64,000 bases of DNA from positions 1-64,000 of the forward strand of contig JAACJK010000171.1 of the NCBI GenBank assembly GCA_013368325.1. The letters run 5' to 3'. Positions within the stretch are counted from its first letter, which is position 1. Each line of letters begins with the position of its first letter. The translations under genes were made by a program, and so were the position numbers. Below, piece after piece: positions 1 through 11,123 of the stretch. The notes below the pieces were generated by a model. The model made no database searches. It was not told the DNA's origin and saw nothing but the letters and a program-made list of their open reading frames with translations. This DNA is from Ephemerocybe angulata. Its lineage: Eukaryota > Basidiomycota > Agaricomycetes > Agaricales > Psathyrellaceae.

Positions 1-2402
1 CGTCCGATGGCTGTGGGGTTGATACGACCCATCTTGCTCATCGACTGTAAAAAAACGCTGTGGTAGGCCTTTAATGCTCTGTACAACGGAAATAGAAGAG
101 AGATATACTGGCTGTGTACCTTGTGGCATGAGACGAATCCAAGTGGGTTGAACTTGGCCTTTCACTTCGACATAGATGATTCAGATAGGGCAGCCTGATG
201 CCGTCGCGTCGCGGTTCATTTTACCACCACATGACCGTGTAGATTCTCATCAGTGATCTTCGCGAAGTTGATCCCTGTGTATCATTATGGACGGGCGCCA
301 ACTGCTCCGCGCTTGGGGTTAAAAAATAAAAAAGATCATATGGTAACAGACTTGAAAAAAATCATATGCCCAACCAGGCCCAACCCTGAGCATTGAGCGA
401 TTCTCGGGGTCAAGGCCACCGTTCCAGAACCCAGGTATTTGGGCCCCAAACCCCCATCGAAACCATGTCCATGAGTGCGCGGTATGTATATGGGAACTCG
501 ATGCTATTCTTAATCTACTCCTGAAACTCAGTGGCCTCAGCCTCGTGCTCGTCTTCGCTAATTTTGGCCTCCAGGCCGACACTCTCCTCGTTCGCTTGCT
601 TGAGATCCGTCCAGCACGCTAACCCCCGTTTCACTACTGCCATCGCTATCATACTCATCCTCTGACGAATCTAATGCCTCTGGGAATGGGTCATTTAAAT
701 CAGGATCTATTCCAAAAGCCGCCAGACCAAAAGGACTGTGTGGGGAGTGTGATGAGGTGGTGGTAATAACGAACAGTAGATACACGTACTCGTCAACAGC
801 AGATGAAGTCCCAGACCTTCCATCTATTCCAAAAGCCGCCACACAAAAGGACTGTGTGGGGAGTGTGATGAGGTGGTGGTAAATAACGAACAGTAGATAC
901 ACGTACTCGTCATCAGCAGATAAAGTACTGCGACCCTTCCCAGACCTTCCAGCTTGACTGGCTCTAACATGAACGTATCAGGCAGGCACATTATGAGAAA
1001 GAAAGGGAATACGCACTTGGCTACTGCAGACGTGTTGCTCTTCCTGGGCGAAGATCTATCACCCACGGAGGGATAAGCTGGAACTGTACGATGGGCACGT
1101 AACGACGGCCAAGCGTGTGTCTCCCTGACGGACTCTTGATGATAACGAGGTCTTCCTCTAAGCCTGCATCCCTTAGCTCCTTCCCCCGAGCCACAGATCT
1201 ACACAGGATGCGGGAAAAATCAGGCTACAGTCCTTCTCGCAGTGCAGTGACTTACTCCTTATACTGCTCCGACATCTTCTTGGGCCTGCGGCCTACGTGG
1301 TCCCCCTGAGCTTTACGTTTTTGCGCTGACCTACAGCACTATTCGCATTATTAGGAGTAGCTGCTGTGATACTTGGAAGACTACACAGGGAGGAGAGGAA
1401 GCTCTCGAGATGGCAAAACCTGGGATGCATCTGCTGATGTGGGGTTGCTCATGGTATTGTCGATGGTGGTGTCGATGAAAGAGTGTGCAAGGTCACGGGG
1501 AGAATGCATGATAGATCAGATTCCGCCGGAGGTTGATGTGATCGTCATGGCATATGCCGTTACGGAGCTTTGTTGCGCGCCTCTGCGATATTTGTGAGCG
1601 CCTCTTGACGTTCCGCCCTATCACACACAGCCCTTTGTAGGATTTCGAAGATATTATGTATCTCAGTGATTTAGACCAGCAAAAACTATACTCAGATATT
1701 CTCCAGTAAGCCTCGCGCCATCCTCTAGCGGATAGCGAGTACATTAGGCAGTGAGTACGTGCGTGAAGCGACGTAACAAAGTACTTTTCATCTCTTGACA
1801 CCTTCCACGCCACTATAAATTCAGTGAGACTCGCAGGGTAGTCTAAAGCTAGGCTCACACCTTCCTTTTGTGACAGCAGGGACATCAGGCAGCCAGTGCG
1901 CGCCCCCTTGTGCGCGAAGTACAATGTGCGTTCATATGCGACGTACGAGCACTCATTTTCCGCCAGTATTCTACAGTTCAGTAAGATTGATCTGCAAGAA
2001 GTTTAACGAGCAGTGTCTGACAGTGAAAGGGTGCGTACCTCATTCTACTGTTGCTAAATCCGAGCTGGCAAGGTGCGACTTGACGCCCTTCCTTTGTCAC
2101 TTGGTTTAGTATGATATATGTTTATATATGTCTAGATTTTTCATAGCATGTACTGTGTGCTATTCATTTATTATTCTACGTACATATTTTACTTTAAATG
2201 TATTGAGCGAGCCTGGAGAGCATGAACAGTCTTGATGGTGGAGTAAACGTGAGACGAAACGCGCAAGTCAGACGCGGAACTGTGAATCCTTACCGGTTTC
2301 GACTTAGCAACAACCATCAAGCTCACCCCACCCCACTCGAGTACGGGTCGTCCAGACTGCGCACTCACTACAGCTGGTATAGTAAATTCTAGTATAGCTG
2401 AA
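1..2402. other. gene-poor left edge
   Basis: I see no supportable gene here. Short open frames exist on both strands, the longest being 143 codons on the minus strand at 1493-1924, but none has a convincing start, splice pattern or recognisable motif. The only clear structure is the tandem duplication at 706-952. A minus-strand acidic, serine-rich stretch (around 630-720) resembles low-complexity protein and could be a gene relic. Confidence 0.5.
706..952. repeat. imperfect tandem duplication, about 117 + 130 bp
   Basis: Copy 1 runs from 706 to 822 and copy 2 from 823 to about 952. Both carry the same block: an 'attccaaaagccgcca' start, then a 'gtggggagtgtgatgaggtg' core, then the segment ending 'cccagaccttcc'. 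Copy 2 differs by a few substitutions, a one-base insertion (gtaaataac versus gtaataac) and a roughly 12-bp insertion before its last block. The copies head a gene-poor stretch. Confidence 0.85.
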
Positions 2403-3275
2403 ATGGGGCGCCCTGTTTCTATAAAAACGGAGGAGGAGAAAAAGGCCGCTGCATGCGAACGAAGCAGGAAGTACTATGAACGGTTAGGGCCCGGCATCCT
2501 TGTACCACTTACGCCGTCCAACTGACTTTATTGCAGATTCCGGGAGAACATCTCCATTTCCAGGAAGCAGAAATATGCAGCCAAAAGGCGTAACGATCCT
2601 TCGAAGCATGAGAAAGTAAAAGTTGTTAAATCTGACGAGGAGCGCAAGTACGACAATCGTCAGAAAAGCAATCGGTCATATCAGCGGTGCGTACTTCATT
2701 GATTGTATACATGGATGCGCTCTCAAAAATGGGTGTACATTTCTAGAAGGAAATCTGCCCCAAAGAATGAAGGCAGTAGTAGCAAACAATCGAAACCGGC
2801 GAGTGATTTAAGGTGTGTTAAACGAGCGACAAATGCCATTCCATACCTCATAGGAACTGTGTTTCTTAGCACTGCAGTGGTTAGCCGCCGGCCTCCGAGG
2901 GACATCTGGGAAGGGCATACCAAATTTCTCCTCACATCCTACAAGGACATGCTGGAAAATAGGTCGCTTCGCGAGTTCCTGGAGGATATTTCAGCTCGGT
3001 ACATCGAGAGTGGTGTGGTCGAGGACCTTGTATTGGTCTTGCCGCGCCTAATCCGGCTTCGAGAAGGTGTTTACGCCCATGAGCAAGATATCTCATTGGA
3101 GGTGGGAGCAGCAGCTCAACTTGGTGAGCTCGAAGCGCTGGGTGCCAAAATAGACCAAGCTGTGGAGATGATTCAGGACTTGGAGGACATGGCCAGGTTC
3201 CGTGGGCACGACGAATTTATTGATTTGTATAGCGAGGGTGACCTGTACTATCAGAGATCACATTTGTTAGATTGA
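2403..3275 (+). CDS. basic, lineage-type hypothetical protein (233 aa)
   Basis: Four exons: 2403-2482, 2537-2686, 2747-2812 and 2870-3275, 702 nt in total. The start is the first ATG in frame with the spliced product. The N-terminus reads MGRPVS and continues as a lysine/arginine-rich stretch (ERSRKYYERFRENIS, then RKQKYAAKRR near residues 38-47). I know that type of N-terminus from expanded Agaricomycete protein families of unknown function. The C-terminal half (from about residue 103) looks like a folded helical region with an acidic tail. The last intron (2813-2869) is 57 nt with no in-frame stop, so retaining it would add 19 residues. I infer nuclear or nucleic-acid binding only from the basic N-terminus. 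No domain is recognised with certainty. Confidence 0.7.
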
Positions 3276-3495
3276 ATGGCATGCAAGTTGACATCCAAGG
3301 GATGTTATACTCCTTCTCTTTCTGTTGAACTCCGTTCTGAGCTACCAGGAAGGTATTAACTGACGTCGAGCGTGACTTTATCAATACGATACTTATGTGA
3401 TTATAGACAGTAACTCAATATCGAATGAAGGGCAAAGGATAAAAGATATCATTTCGATGGTGACAGGAAAAAGGTATTGAGGTAATGGAGGGTGG

Positions 3496-5226
3496 CTACA
3501 GGGGTTCTTCAGTTTCAGAGAACTCCTCTTCGTCATCCTCCTCCGGCTCGTCCTCGGGCGGGTACAGTTCGTTCTCCTCCGTGATGACAGTCAACGATTC
3601 CAGCCTTCTTTCCAGCTCCTCCAACCTCTCGTTCGCCAGTGCCAGCTTTTGCTCCGTGGCAGCTGTCTTGGCTTCAGCGGCCTCCGCTCGAGCCTTGTTT
3701 CTCAACGCCTCAACGATAGATTCAACCTTGGCCTTACGGTCAGCGCGGACTAGACTGGTCATTGTCATGCTAACATCCTTATGAAAGGACGCGAGCGCAG
3801 CCGGAGCTTCAGCACGGAGCTTTGGGGACGAATAATGCGTGAAGGGAGTCCGAGCAGATGGATGCTGCACGGCAACATACATCCAGCAACCTGATCGAAT
3901 GGAGATGCTCTCGCACTAGGTTCCTTATTAGCTCATGAAATTAGGGGTGCAATGATAGGAACGGTACGAACGCGGGACATGAGGTCATGGACCCAACCGG
4001 AATAACACTTCGTCGCGCGGGCGTTATCCACAATTTCCGGGAGCAATGGGCGCTTACGGGCCAAACCTAAAGACAGGGATGAAACAGGTCAGCACGATCG
4101 ACAGAAAAAAAGAAGGGGACGCACGCCAGTTCCGGGCACCGCGACCCACTCCCTCAATCCAGTCGAAGATTGGCTTCGCACCGGATGCATAGGCCCGTTT
4201 CTTGGAGGCGGGTGCGGGGGAACTGTTCATCGAATCCTCGCGGGGGCGCTTTTGCCCATGCTGGGACACAGAGTCCACATGGTCGTCAACGAGAGGCGTG
4301 GGACTAGTCGTTACAGAGGGTGCGGGCTGTGATGTTACATCAGAGGTTTCAAGTTCGCCATCCGGGAGTGGGACTGCGCCGGCGGGCTCTGGCACAGCAC
4401 ATGCGGAGGGCATGAGCCCAGCCTGTGTCGCAGGGACGGGGGCTGTAATATCCTGTGTCGCAGGGACGGGGGCTGGAATATCGTCGTCCAGAAGGGAGAG
4501 ATCGACGTTGTAGGCGTTACTCTGGCCGTCAGAGGCGCACCACCGACGGTTGAAGGAGACTGGTCAGTTCCGGCAGGCGGTGCAGTAGCAGACGGAGGCG
4601 CGGGTCCCGCAAGCCCATAGGAGGCGGGGTTGAAGAGCCAGGGGTGCGACATTGGGGTATCTGATTGGGATGTTAGAATGTGCACGCCGTCCGCGATTCG
4701 CGAAGGAAGAGCAACTTACACCCGGGAGGGAACTGATACACCGGAGCACTTGGAGTTCCAGGGGGGTAGCTCTGAACTCCAGCAGGAGTTGCTGAGGGTG
4801 GGTTGAAGTTGAAGGCGTACGGGTTCACTGAGAGAGGTTTGATGGATCAGCAAAGGACAACGAGAACAACCTAATTCTAACTTACTTTGTCCAAATTGAA
4901 ATTGAGGGTACATCGGCACTACGAGGGAAGGTATAAATTGATGATGAGATATTTAATGTGCACGGGGCGCACCTTGTTGAGCTGCGAGTGCTGGACCTTG
5001 TTGGACAGCGAGTGTTGGATCGATGACTGGGTTCTGACCAGCGGGGGGAGGCTATTGATAGCCTTTAGAGAGATATCCCGTACGCGAATGCAAAACGTAC
5101 ACCTGCTTGAGCCTTGCGGCTGTGAGCACACTCAGTCAGGAGTGGGCTACCATCACATCGACGGCAGTGAAGCTTTTTGGCGGGCTTCGGCTCTTTGGTT
5201 GGTTGTCGACGTTTGGAAGGAGCCAT
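3496..5226 (-). CDS. Pro/Ala-rich protein with Cys-rich N-terminus and coiled-coil acidic tail
   Basis: Seven exons on the minus strand: 5226-5101, 5051-4973, 4918-4886, 4827-4720, 4660-4125 (see below), 4066-3972 and 3915-3496. The N-terminus is basic with a Cys cluster (HCRRCDGSPLLTECAH). The middle is Pro/Ala-rich with NPYAFNFNP and SHPWLFNPASYG. The C-terminus has a heptad-like coiled coil (KLALANERLEELERRLE) followed by an acidic tail. The fifth exon changes frame between about 4500 and 4600. Removing 26 nt with GT...AG ends at 4522-4547 restores one frame and gives 456 aa, but a one-base error or mutation would do the same. A 30-bp tandem duplication (4423-4482) in this exon repeats ten residues. 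The family is lineage-type and its function is unknown. Confidence 0.65.
4423..4482. repeat. 30-bp direct tandem repeat inside coding exon
   Basis: Two adjacent 30-bp copies (4423-4452, 4453-4482), each starting ctgtgtcgcagggacggggg, differ at one base. On the minus strand they encode a repeated ten-residue unit (D-I-x-A-P-V-P-A-T-Q) in the proline-rich part of the gene. The length is a multiple of three, so the frame is kept. Confidence 0.9.
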
Positions 5227-5380
5227 GATGATGTTGAGTTGTCGTTGGCTAACGGTGCCAGGCTATATGGAGAGGGATGGGGTTCGAGCGAAAACAGCGG
5301 GTGCCCATGAGACGACCCTGGAACGATCCCACATGACTCCTGCCTTCTCCCTTGTATCATCGTTCCCCATGTGAGCCCAT

Positions 5381-5648
5381 GTGAGCCCATGCGCCTTGAT
5401 AAGATTGGATTGAGGCCCGCGCCGGGTGCTGAATTGGAAATGACGCGCTAAGCACGACCAAAGCACGACGGTGAGCCCATGCGCCTTGATGAGACTGGAT
5501 TAAGACCCCCACTTGGAGACGATGGGTGCCGAATTGCAAATAACTTGCCTAAGCCAGCCGGTGACCCATGTGCCTCGCATGGGAGCGGATTAAGGCCCCA
5601 AATATGTATTTGGATCGATGGGTGCTGAGCGCTGAATCGGAAACAAGG
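5381..5648. repeat. three degenerate 90-bp tandem repeats
   Basis: Units start at 5381, 5471 and 5561, a 90-bp period. Each begins gtgagcccatgcgcc or a close variant, then has 'gattggattgaggcc'-like and 'gggtgctgaat'-like blocks. The 10-bp start 'gtgagcccat' is doubled at 5371. The array sits just upstream of the transposase-like gene, so it could be promoter or transposon-end sequence. Confidence 0.75.
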
Positions 5649-5707
5649 CTCATAAACCACACGACACTTTTACCCCACCCCAAGGCATTGCTTTCTAGCT
5701 CACCAAT

Positions 5708-8700
5708 ATGGCCACGAGAAAGAAACGAAGGCGTAAAGATGAAGATGACCTTGACGATGAGGCTCAGCATTCGTTCCCTAGTGAGCTCCTGGAGGCCGTG
5801 GCGGAAACTTCTTACTGGACATCCCCAACGAAACCTCAGCGAATTTTCGAAGAGGCAAAGAGCCCTAGAAAGCGCGTTGTAAAGAAGGTTCTTGCTCAAT
5901 CATCGCAGACCGCTGGGGCTTTCAAAGAGGATGATGAGGGTGCTTGGACACAAGAGGTGCCGTCAAGTCAAGCTACGGGCGCCAGTGGCATCGAGGACGG
6001 TGGGACAATATCGGACGTTGTGCCCGACCAAGCGCCGGACGACGGTGATTTCGGCTCTTGGGTCGGCTCGGAAGTAATTGATCCAGACCTTGGGTGGATC
6101 GGCGAAGACGACGACTTCGAAGACTATGTTGACGCCGTAACCTCACATGTCGCGGGGTATAGCCACCTTCATACCTCTCTATTCGTTGTTCAGGGATGGG
6201 ATTCTAACAAGAGGCAGACCACGGTAAGTGTCGTATCTGATTTAGTTTGCTTTAATACTTGACATTGACTCCACCTAAGGATGCGTGGTATCATATGCGA
6301 TTCCAAACCTCCGATGTAGGACAGCTCGACACCGGGTGCACCTGCCCTAAAGCTCTTAACCGCAACCTCTGTGTGCACAGGCGGTACTTTCAGGACTATG
6401 AGGTCGAGAGTATCATTCTCGAGAAGAATGCCGAAGGAACCGAGGACAGGGATGTTGCAGGTGATAAGGATAGGACAGGTAAGCTACTTAACTTACCTCT
6501 TCAGTAATGAAATAGCATTGTAACGATGGACTCATCACCCCCGGCAGCGACGCTCTTCTCCCGCCGCATCCTAGGACGCCATCGTTTGGAAAGCTTGTAC
6601 TCCGTTCAGTCGATGTCGTCCTCCGAGCTCAAAGGCCGAGCGATCGTCAGTAATATCCTTTCCCGTTCGGAATCGACCTGGAAATGCTCCAAGGACACGG
6701 GACTTCTATCATGCTATCATATAAACAAGGCCAGAGAGCGGTACCCAGACGTCCCAGAAGATGAAATCGAAGATTTGGAGGACTTTGTAGACTCAAGCCT
6801 CGACTCACTCTCTATAGGCGAACTTGGTCAGTTCCTGTGATCTGAACTATCTTGTGGGATGACGCTGATCTATCCTCAGCTCGCGGACCCGGTACCACAG
6901 TATCCTATCTGCCAATACATCCACCGTTCTGGGCGCGAATCCCGTCCGACCCCAAGCTCTATTCCGATCCCCCTCCTGCCCGGACACCCCCAGATGGCCC
7001 ATTCCCTCTTCAAGCCGATTCCTCCTGCAACTGTGGAACAACGCGGACCTTCTTCAATAGGGATGGGCTGAAAAAAACGAAGCGTTGCAAGTTGTACACC
7101 CTGCTAACGGTTCATGACGTCGAGATTGAGGTTCAAGTCTGCCCCGTTTGTCCTTCCGTCCGGCGAAAGCGAATCGGCCCTGATCTGCGCGCACATGGCA
7201 TATTCAATTTCAACAATTCTGCCCTTGTCTCCCACGAGCTACTTGACGAATACACCAGCTGCTTTACCTCCTCAGAGACGCCCTTTACCGCCTGGTATAC
7301 GCAATTGTCAAGACGCTATCTCCTTTCTGGAAAAGAGTTCATGGGCGACGACCTCTTTCGCGCCGTATGGTTCGCATACGTCTCCCTCCAGAAGTTCGAC
7401 AACGACATGTCCTGTACGGTCTGCGGACCATCACCCGAGACGGTCATCTGGGATGGAATCACCTTAGCCTTTGGCCGGAAGCATCTCAGTGGTTCACTTC
7501 GCCCACCAACGTTTACGATGCCAGATTCCGTTCGGCGCCCTAACGTAAAGTACAAACCAAAGCAGCAACTCTTGCCCCTGGCGACATTACGACGGCGTTT
7601 CCGAGCCACGATGGAGCGGCCCACGCATCCCGACCGCATCGAGGATGGGGAAGAAGAAGGCGGTGTTGATGGCGCAAAATCTCCTTCGAAGAAATCGCGA
7701 GCCAAACCCAAGGCGAAGAAGGGTGGTACTGCGTCAAACCCCGACACTCCGTCGAAGCGGGCACAGGCCATCCCCGAGACATCCACCCCTTCGCTATCTC
7801 CCATGAAACCGCAGGCTAACTCCGCGGCGATCTCGCTATCAACTGTGGCGGTCTCTACTGAAGCAACTGGTGCAACAGAAGGCACTCTCGAAGACGCAGG
7901 ACCGACACCACTTCCCGCCACCAATCCAAATGAGAACCTCCGACGTCGACAGGCTTTGTTAGTGGAAGACTACTTGGAGAAGGTGGACTCGGTGACTGAA
8001 GACATGAGAAAGGAATGTCCCGCCTTAGCGCAGCTATATACGATGCATTACGGCCGTGCAGCCTTTTGGTCAGGGCACAAACCTCCTGCCGTCATAAAGA
8101 ACTTGTTCCGACAGGTACGCCCATTCTCTGGTCATGTGGACCCTGCTTACGACAACATAGATCGCCGCCGAGGAATCTGTGCTACAACTCGTCAACTACA
8201 CGGCACTGCTCAAGCTTAGGGAGTTTGTGGCGAAGCCAGACGTTAACGTGGCCTATAAGCTGAGGCCCATACCTTCCCTGAACAAGGTTATAAATCACAG
8301 CGACGTAGATCTTGCTGATCTCTTGGGAGTGATGACCTGGATTGAAAAGAAGGCGCGTGCTACTCTCAAAGCACTGATCGTTGAACCGCCGCTGCCACCG
8401 CCCAACATACATATCCTCCCGAATGATCATCTGGATTGGATAACGGTACATCCTCTTTTGCCCTCGCCCCCATTCACCTCTAACTGACTAAATTTCGACA
8501 GACTGGTTGCTTTTATAGCATGCCCATAATACGGCATCGCCCGCTTTATCCGTCACTGAAAGAGAACCAAGAAGAACAGGCATCAGGCCAGCAACGTGGG
8601 GATCGATGCGGGAAGTATTACTCTCAATATGGAGAACGACGATTAACTGGGGGTATCATGGTATGCTGGTGTTCGCACAGCATTTGTTACGGGTTCCATT

Positions 8701-9092
8701 GTATCCCCAAAGCCGAAGGTCGTGACGATGTCTTCTCAGCAATGGTGACTCGATGGCCGACAGCTCCCAAAATCGTCATCTACGACTTTGCATGCGCCTT
8801 GGGTCCCTACTGCTTGCTGCGCGAGCCTATGTTTTTTGCAAATACCCTCTTTGCCATTGACATCTTTCATGCCACAGGTCACAGCAAATGTAGCCCTGCA
8901 GCATTCCTATCCGAGTATATGAATGTGGACACCAAGCTCGAATACATCAATTCGAGCGCGGCCGAATGCGGCAATGGAGCACTTAGGAGGATTCGAAAAT
9001 CGGTCAGCTATATGGGACAGAAGAGGGCTATTATATATACAAAGGTCTTCCTTTCTGTATGGAATAGGCTGAAGATCTTGAAAATAGACTAG
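5708..9092 (+). CDS. KDZ transposase-like protein with SWIM-type zinc finger and CxC5-type cysteine cluster
   Basis: Six exons: 5708-6223, 6280-6478, 6548-6826, 6880-8114, 8161-8445 and 8502-9092, 3,105 nt, 1,034 aa, all junctions in frame. The N-terminus is basic then acidic. Around residue 190 a CxC-x8-CxH motif (CTCPKALNRNLCVH) matches a SWIM zinc finger. A cysteine cluster near residues 378-425 (CNCGTTRTFF ... QVCPVCPS) resembles the CxC5 cluster known to accompany fungal KDZ transposases. The C-terminal core has WDGITLAF, IYDFACALGPYCL and AAECGNGALRRIRKSVSYM. By analogy these carry the D, D and E of an RNase H-like transposase, but the residue assignment is inference. A 'CGKYYSQYGERRLTGG' stretch may be a second cysteine module (CxC6-like). 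The frame is intact, so the gene may be active or domesticated. Tandem repeats flank both sides. Confidence 0.8.
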
Positions 9093-9236
9093 CATTTATG
9101 GTGGCTTAACTGCCCTATCAATTTGTGAGGCCAGTAGTTATGTTTACAGAAGCAGTGATCTGACGATCCACGGAGGTGAACGAACGCAAGCTCAATACTC
9201 AGGGACCTATGTCTCCAGAGGCATAGAAGGGCTGAT

Positions 9237-10660
9237 GTTCGATTGGGGAGGAGGTACAAATGAGAAACTGGAGTGTCCAATGTCAGCAGAAGCATTGCTG
9301 ATGGGAGGATTGAGGACGCACCCTCCGTTGGTTGTAGAGACATCGGCTTCGCGCTGAGAATCGACGGAGCCCGATGGCTACCTACCTAGGTCAGTTGCAC
9401 ACTTTTGGAAGGCCATGCAATGTTGTTGGATTTGCTGTGAGTGTAACTTCGTTGGTGCAAGATTGATCACGCCCCAATGGCATCCTTCGGTCGTCCTGCA
9501 GAGCTTCTTCCCAACAACATTCCATTTGCCGTCACGGATGGGCTTGTTAAACTATGAGGGAAACTACCACGGTCTCGCACAGATAAGACACCGTACCATT
9601 GGTGGAGAACCGCGAAACTCGATTAGCGGGGGTTGCATCTAAGTGGTGTCAACGTCCATCGGTTGACCTGCATCCCAGCCGATATCAAGGACTCCGACGC
9701 TTGATAGGTCTCAGGGTCGAAAACCTAACCATCTCGCGAGCTGCCACCTCCGGCAGCGCTTTCTTAAAAAGTTGGTTGGATTCGATGTTGTGGAGGAGAC
9801 ACAAATGAAAAACTGGAGTGTCCAATGTCAGCAGAAGCATCGGCGATGGGAGGATGGAGAACGCACCCTCCGTTGGTTGTAGAGACATCGCAGGCCCGAT
9901 AGATGCCGCCCTATGTCTACTGAAGCAGTGTAAGGGCGTCACGCGCTTATGGAGGGAATGCAGCCCGGAAAATGAGCGTCCATTGTCAGGAGAGGCATCG
10001 GTGATGGGAGAATCGAGAACGCACCTTCCGTTGGTTGTAGAGACATCGCAGGCCCGATAGACGGCGCCCTATGTCTACTGAAGCGCTGTAAATGCGTCGC
10101 GCGCTTATGGAGGGAATGCAGCCCAGAAAATGAGCGTCCATTGTCAGGAGAAGCATCGGTGATAGGAGGATCGAGAACGCACCTTCCGTTGGTTGTAGAG
10201 ACATCGCAGGACCGATAGACGGCGCCCTATGTCTACTGAAGCGCTGTAAAGGCGTCGCGCGCTTATGGAGGGAATGCAGCCCGGGTAATGCGCGTCCAAT
10301 GTTGGCAGAAACATTGCTGATAGGAGGATCCAGAACGCACCCTCCGTTGGTTGTGGAAACATCGGGGCTTCGCGTGGTTGTGGAGGAAATGCAGCAGCGA
10401 AACCGCCGCCCAATGTCAGCAGATGCATTGCTGAAGCGAGGATGGAGAACGCACCGACCATTGGTTGTAGAGACATCGCAGGCTCGATAGACGGCGCCCT
10501 ATATCTACTGAAGCAGCGTAAGGGTGTCGCGCGCTTATGGAGGGAATGCAGCCCGGATAATGAGCGTCCAATGTCGGCAGAAACATCGGTGATGGGAGGA
10601 TCGAGGACGCGCCTTCCGTTGGTTGTAGAGACATCGCAGGCCCGATAGACGGCGCCCTTA
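9237..10660. repeat. 158-bp minisatellite array
   Basis: The core 'gttggttgtagagacatcg', or a close variant, recurs at 9327, 9872, 10030, 10188, 10346, 10460 and 10618. From 9872 the spacing is 158, 158, 158, 114 and 158 bp, so the period is 158 bp with one shortened unit. The first copy is isolated by a 545-bp gap but shares 'ggagtgtccaatgtcagcag' with the next. The period is not a multiple of three and frames break between units, so the many small frames here are not credible genes. The array directly follows the KDZ-like gene and may be subterminal repeat of that element (inference). Confidence 0.88.
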
Positions 10661-11123
10661 GCGCCGTTGCTTGTAGAAACACTGCGGAGGTGGTCCGTAT
10701 CGTGGACCGTATCACCTGGATAACCGGGAGCTCAATCCAGCATGCCATGTCTACACATGCAGCTATGTCTACAGATGCACCGAACTTTGGATGAGTGTTT
10801 AAGGAAGTATTCGAGGTGTCCACGGTCACCGGAAGCTTTGCTGAGGGATGGATGGGAGCGCACTCATCTCATCGTGAAGTACTGCTGGGATGGGATTCTA
10901 GACGGAAAGGACCCAGTGGGATACACCTACAGACCATTTGACAGTATGGTACGCGATTGAGCCAAGCATTGGCCCACCTGCGACAGGATATAGCAGAAAG
11001 GGCAAAGGCCAAGGTATGGCCTATTGAGCGGGCATAGCCAAAAAGGGTGCAGGCATCACTTTTTACATCTTACATAATCATCCTCGCCGGTGAGGATGAC
11101 CATCATCCTTCCCGGTTAGGTGC
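10661..11123. other. non-coding tail of the minisatellite region
   Basis: The 158-bp unit fades into diverged fragments (for example 'atgtctacacatgcagc' and 'atgtctacagatgc' near 10745-10775). A 72-codon frame at 10742-10960 has no motif or splice support. I see no gene. The first exon expected for the following gene was not found here. Confidence 0.5.

Noticed and set aside
1493..1924. 143-codon minus-strand frame
   Set aside because: No motif, no splice context and no start context; it lies in a gene-poor region. I could not support it as a gene.
9237..10660. CRISPR-like regular repeats
   Set aside because: The units are long, directly abutting and without unique spacers, and the genome is eukaryotic. 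It is a minisatellite.
9089..10829. Overlapping minus-strand frames that begin with SLQPTEGA-like sequence several times
   Set aside because: They are products of the 158-bp minisatellite. The period is not divisible by three, and the frames break or shift between units.
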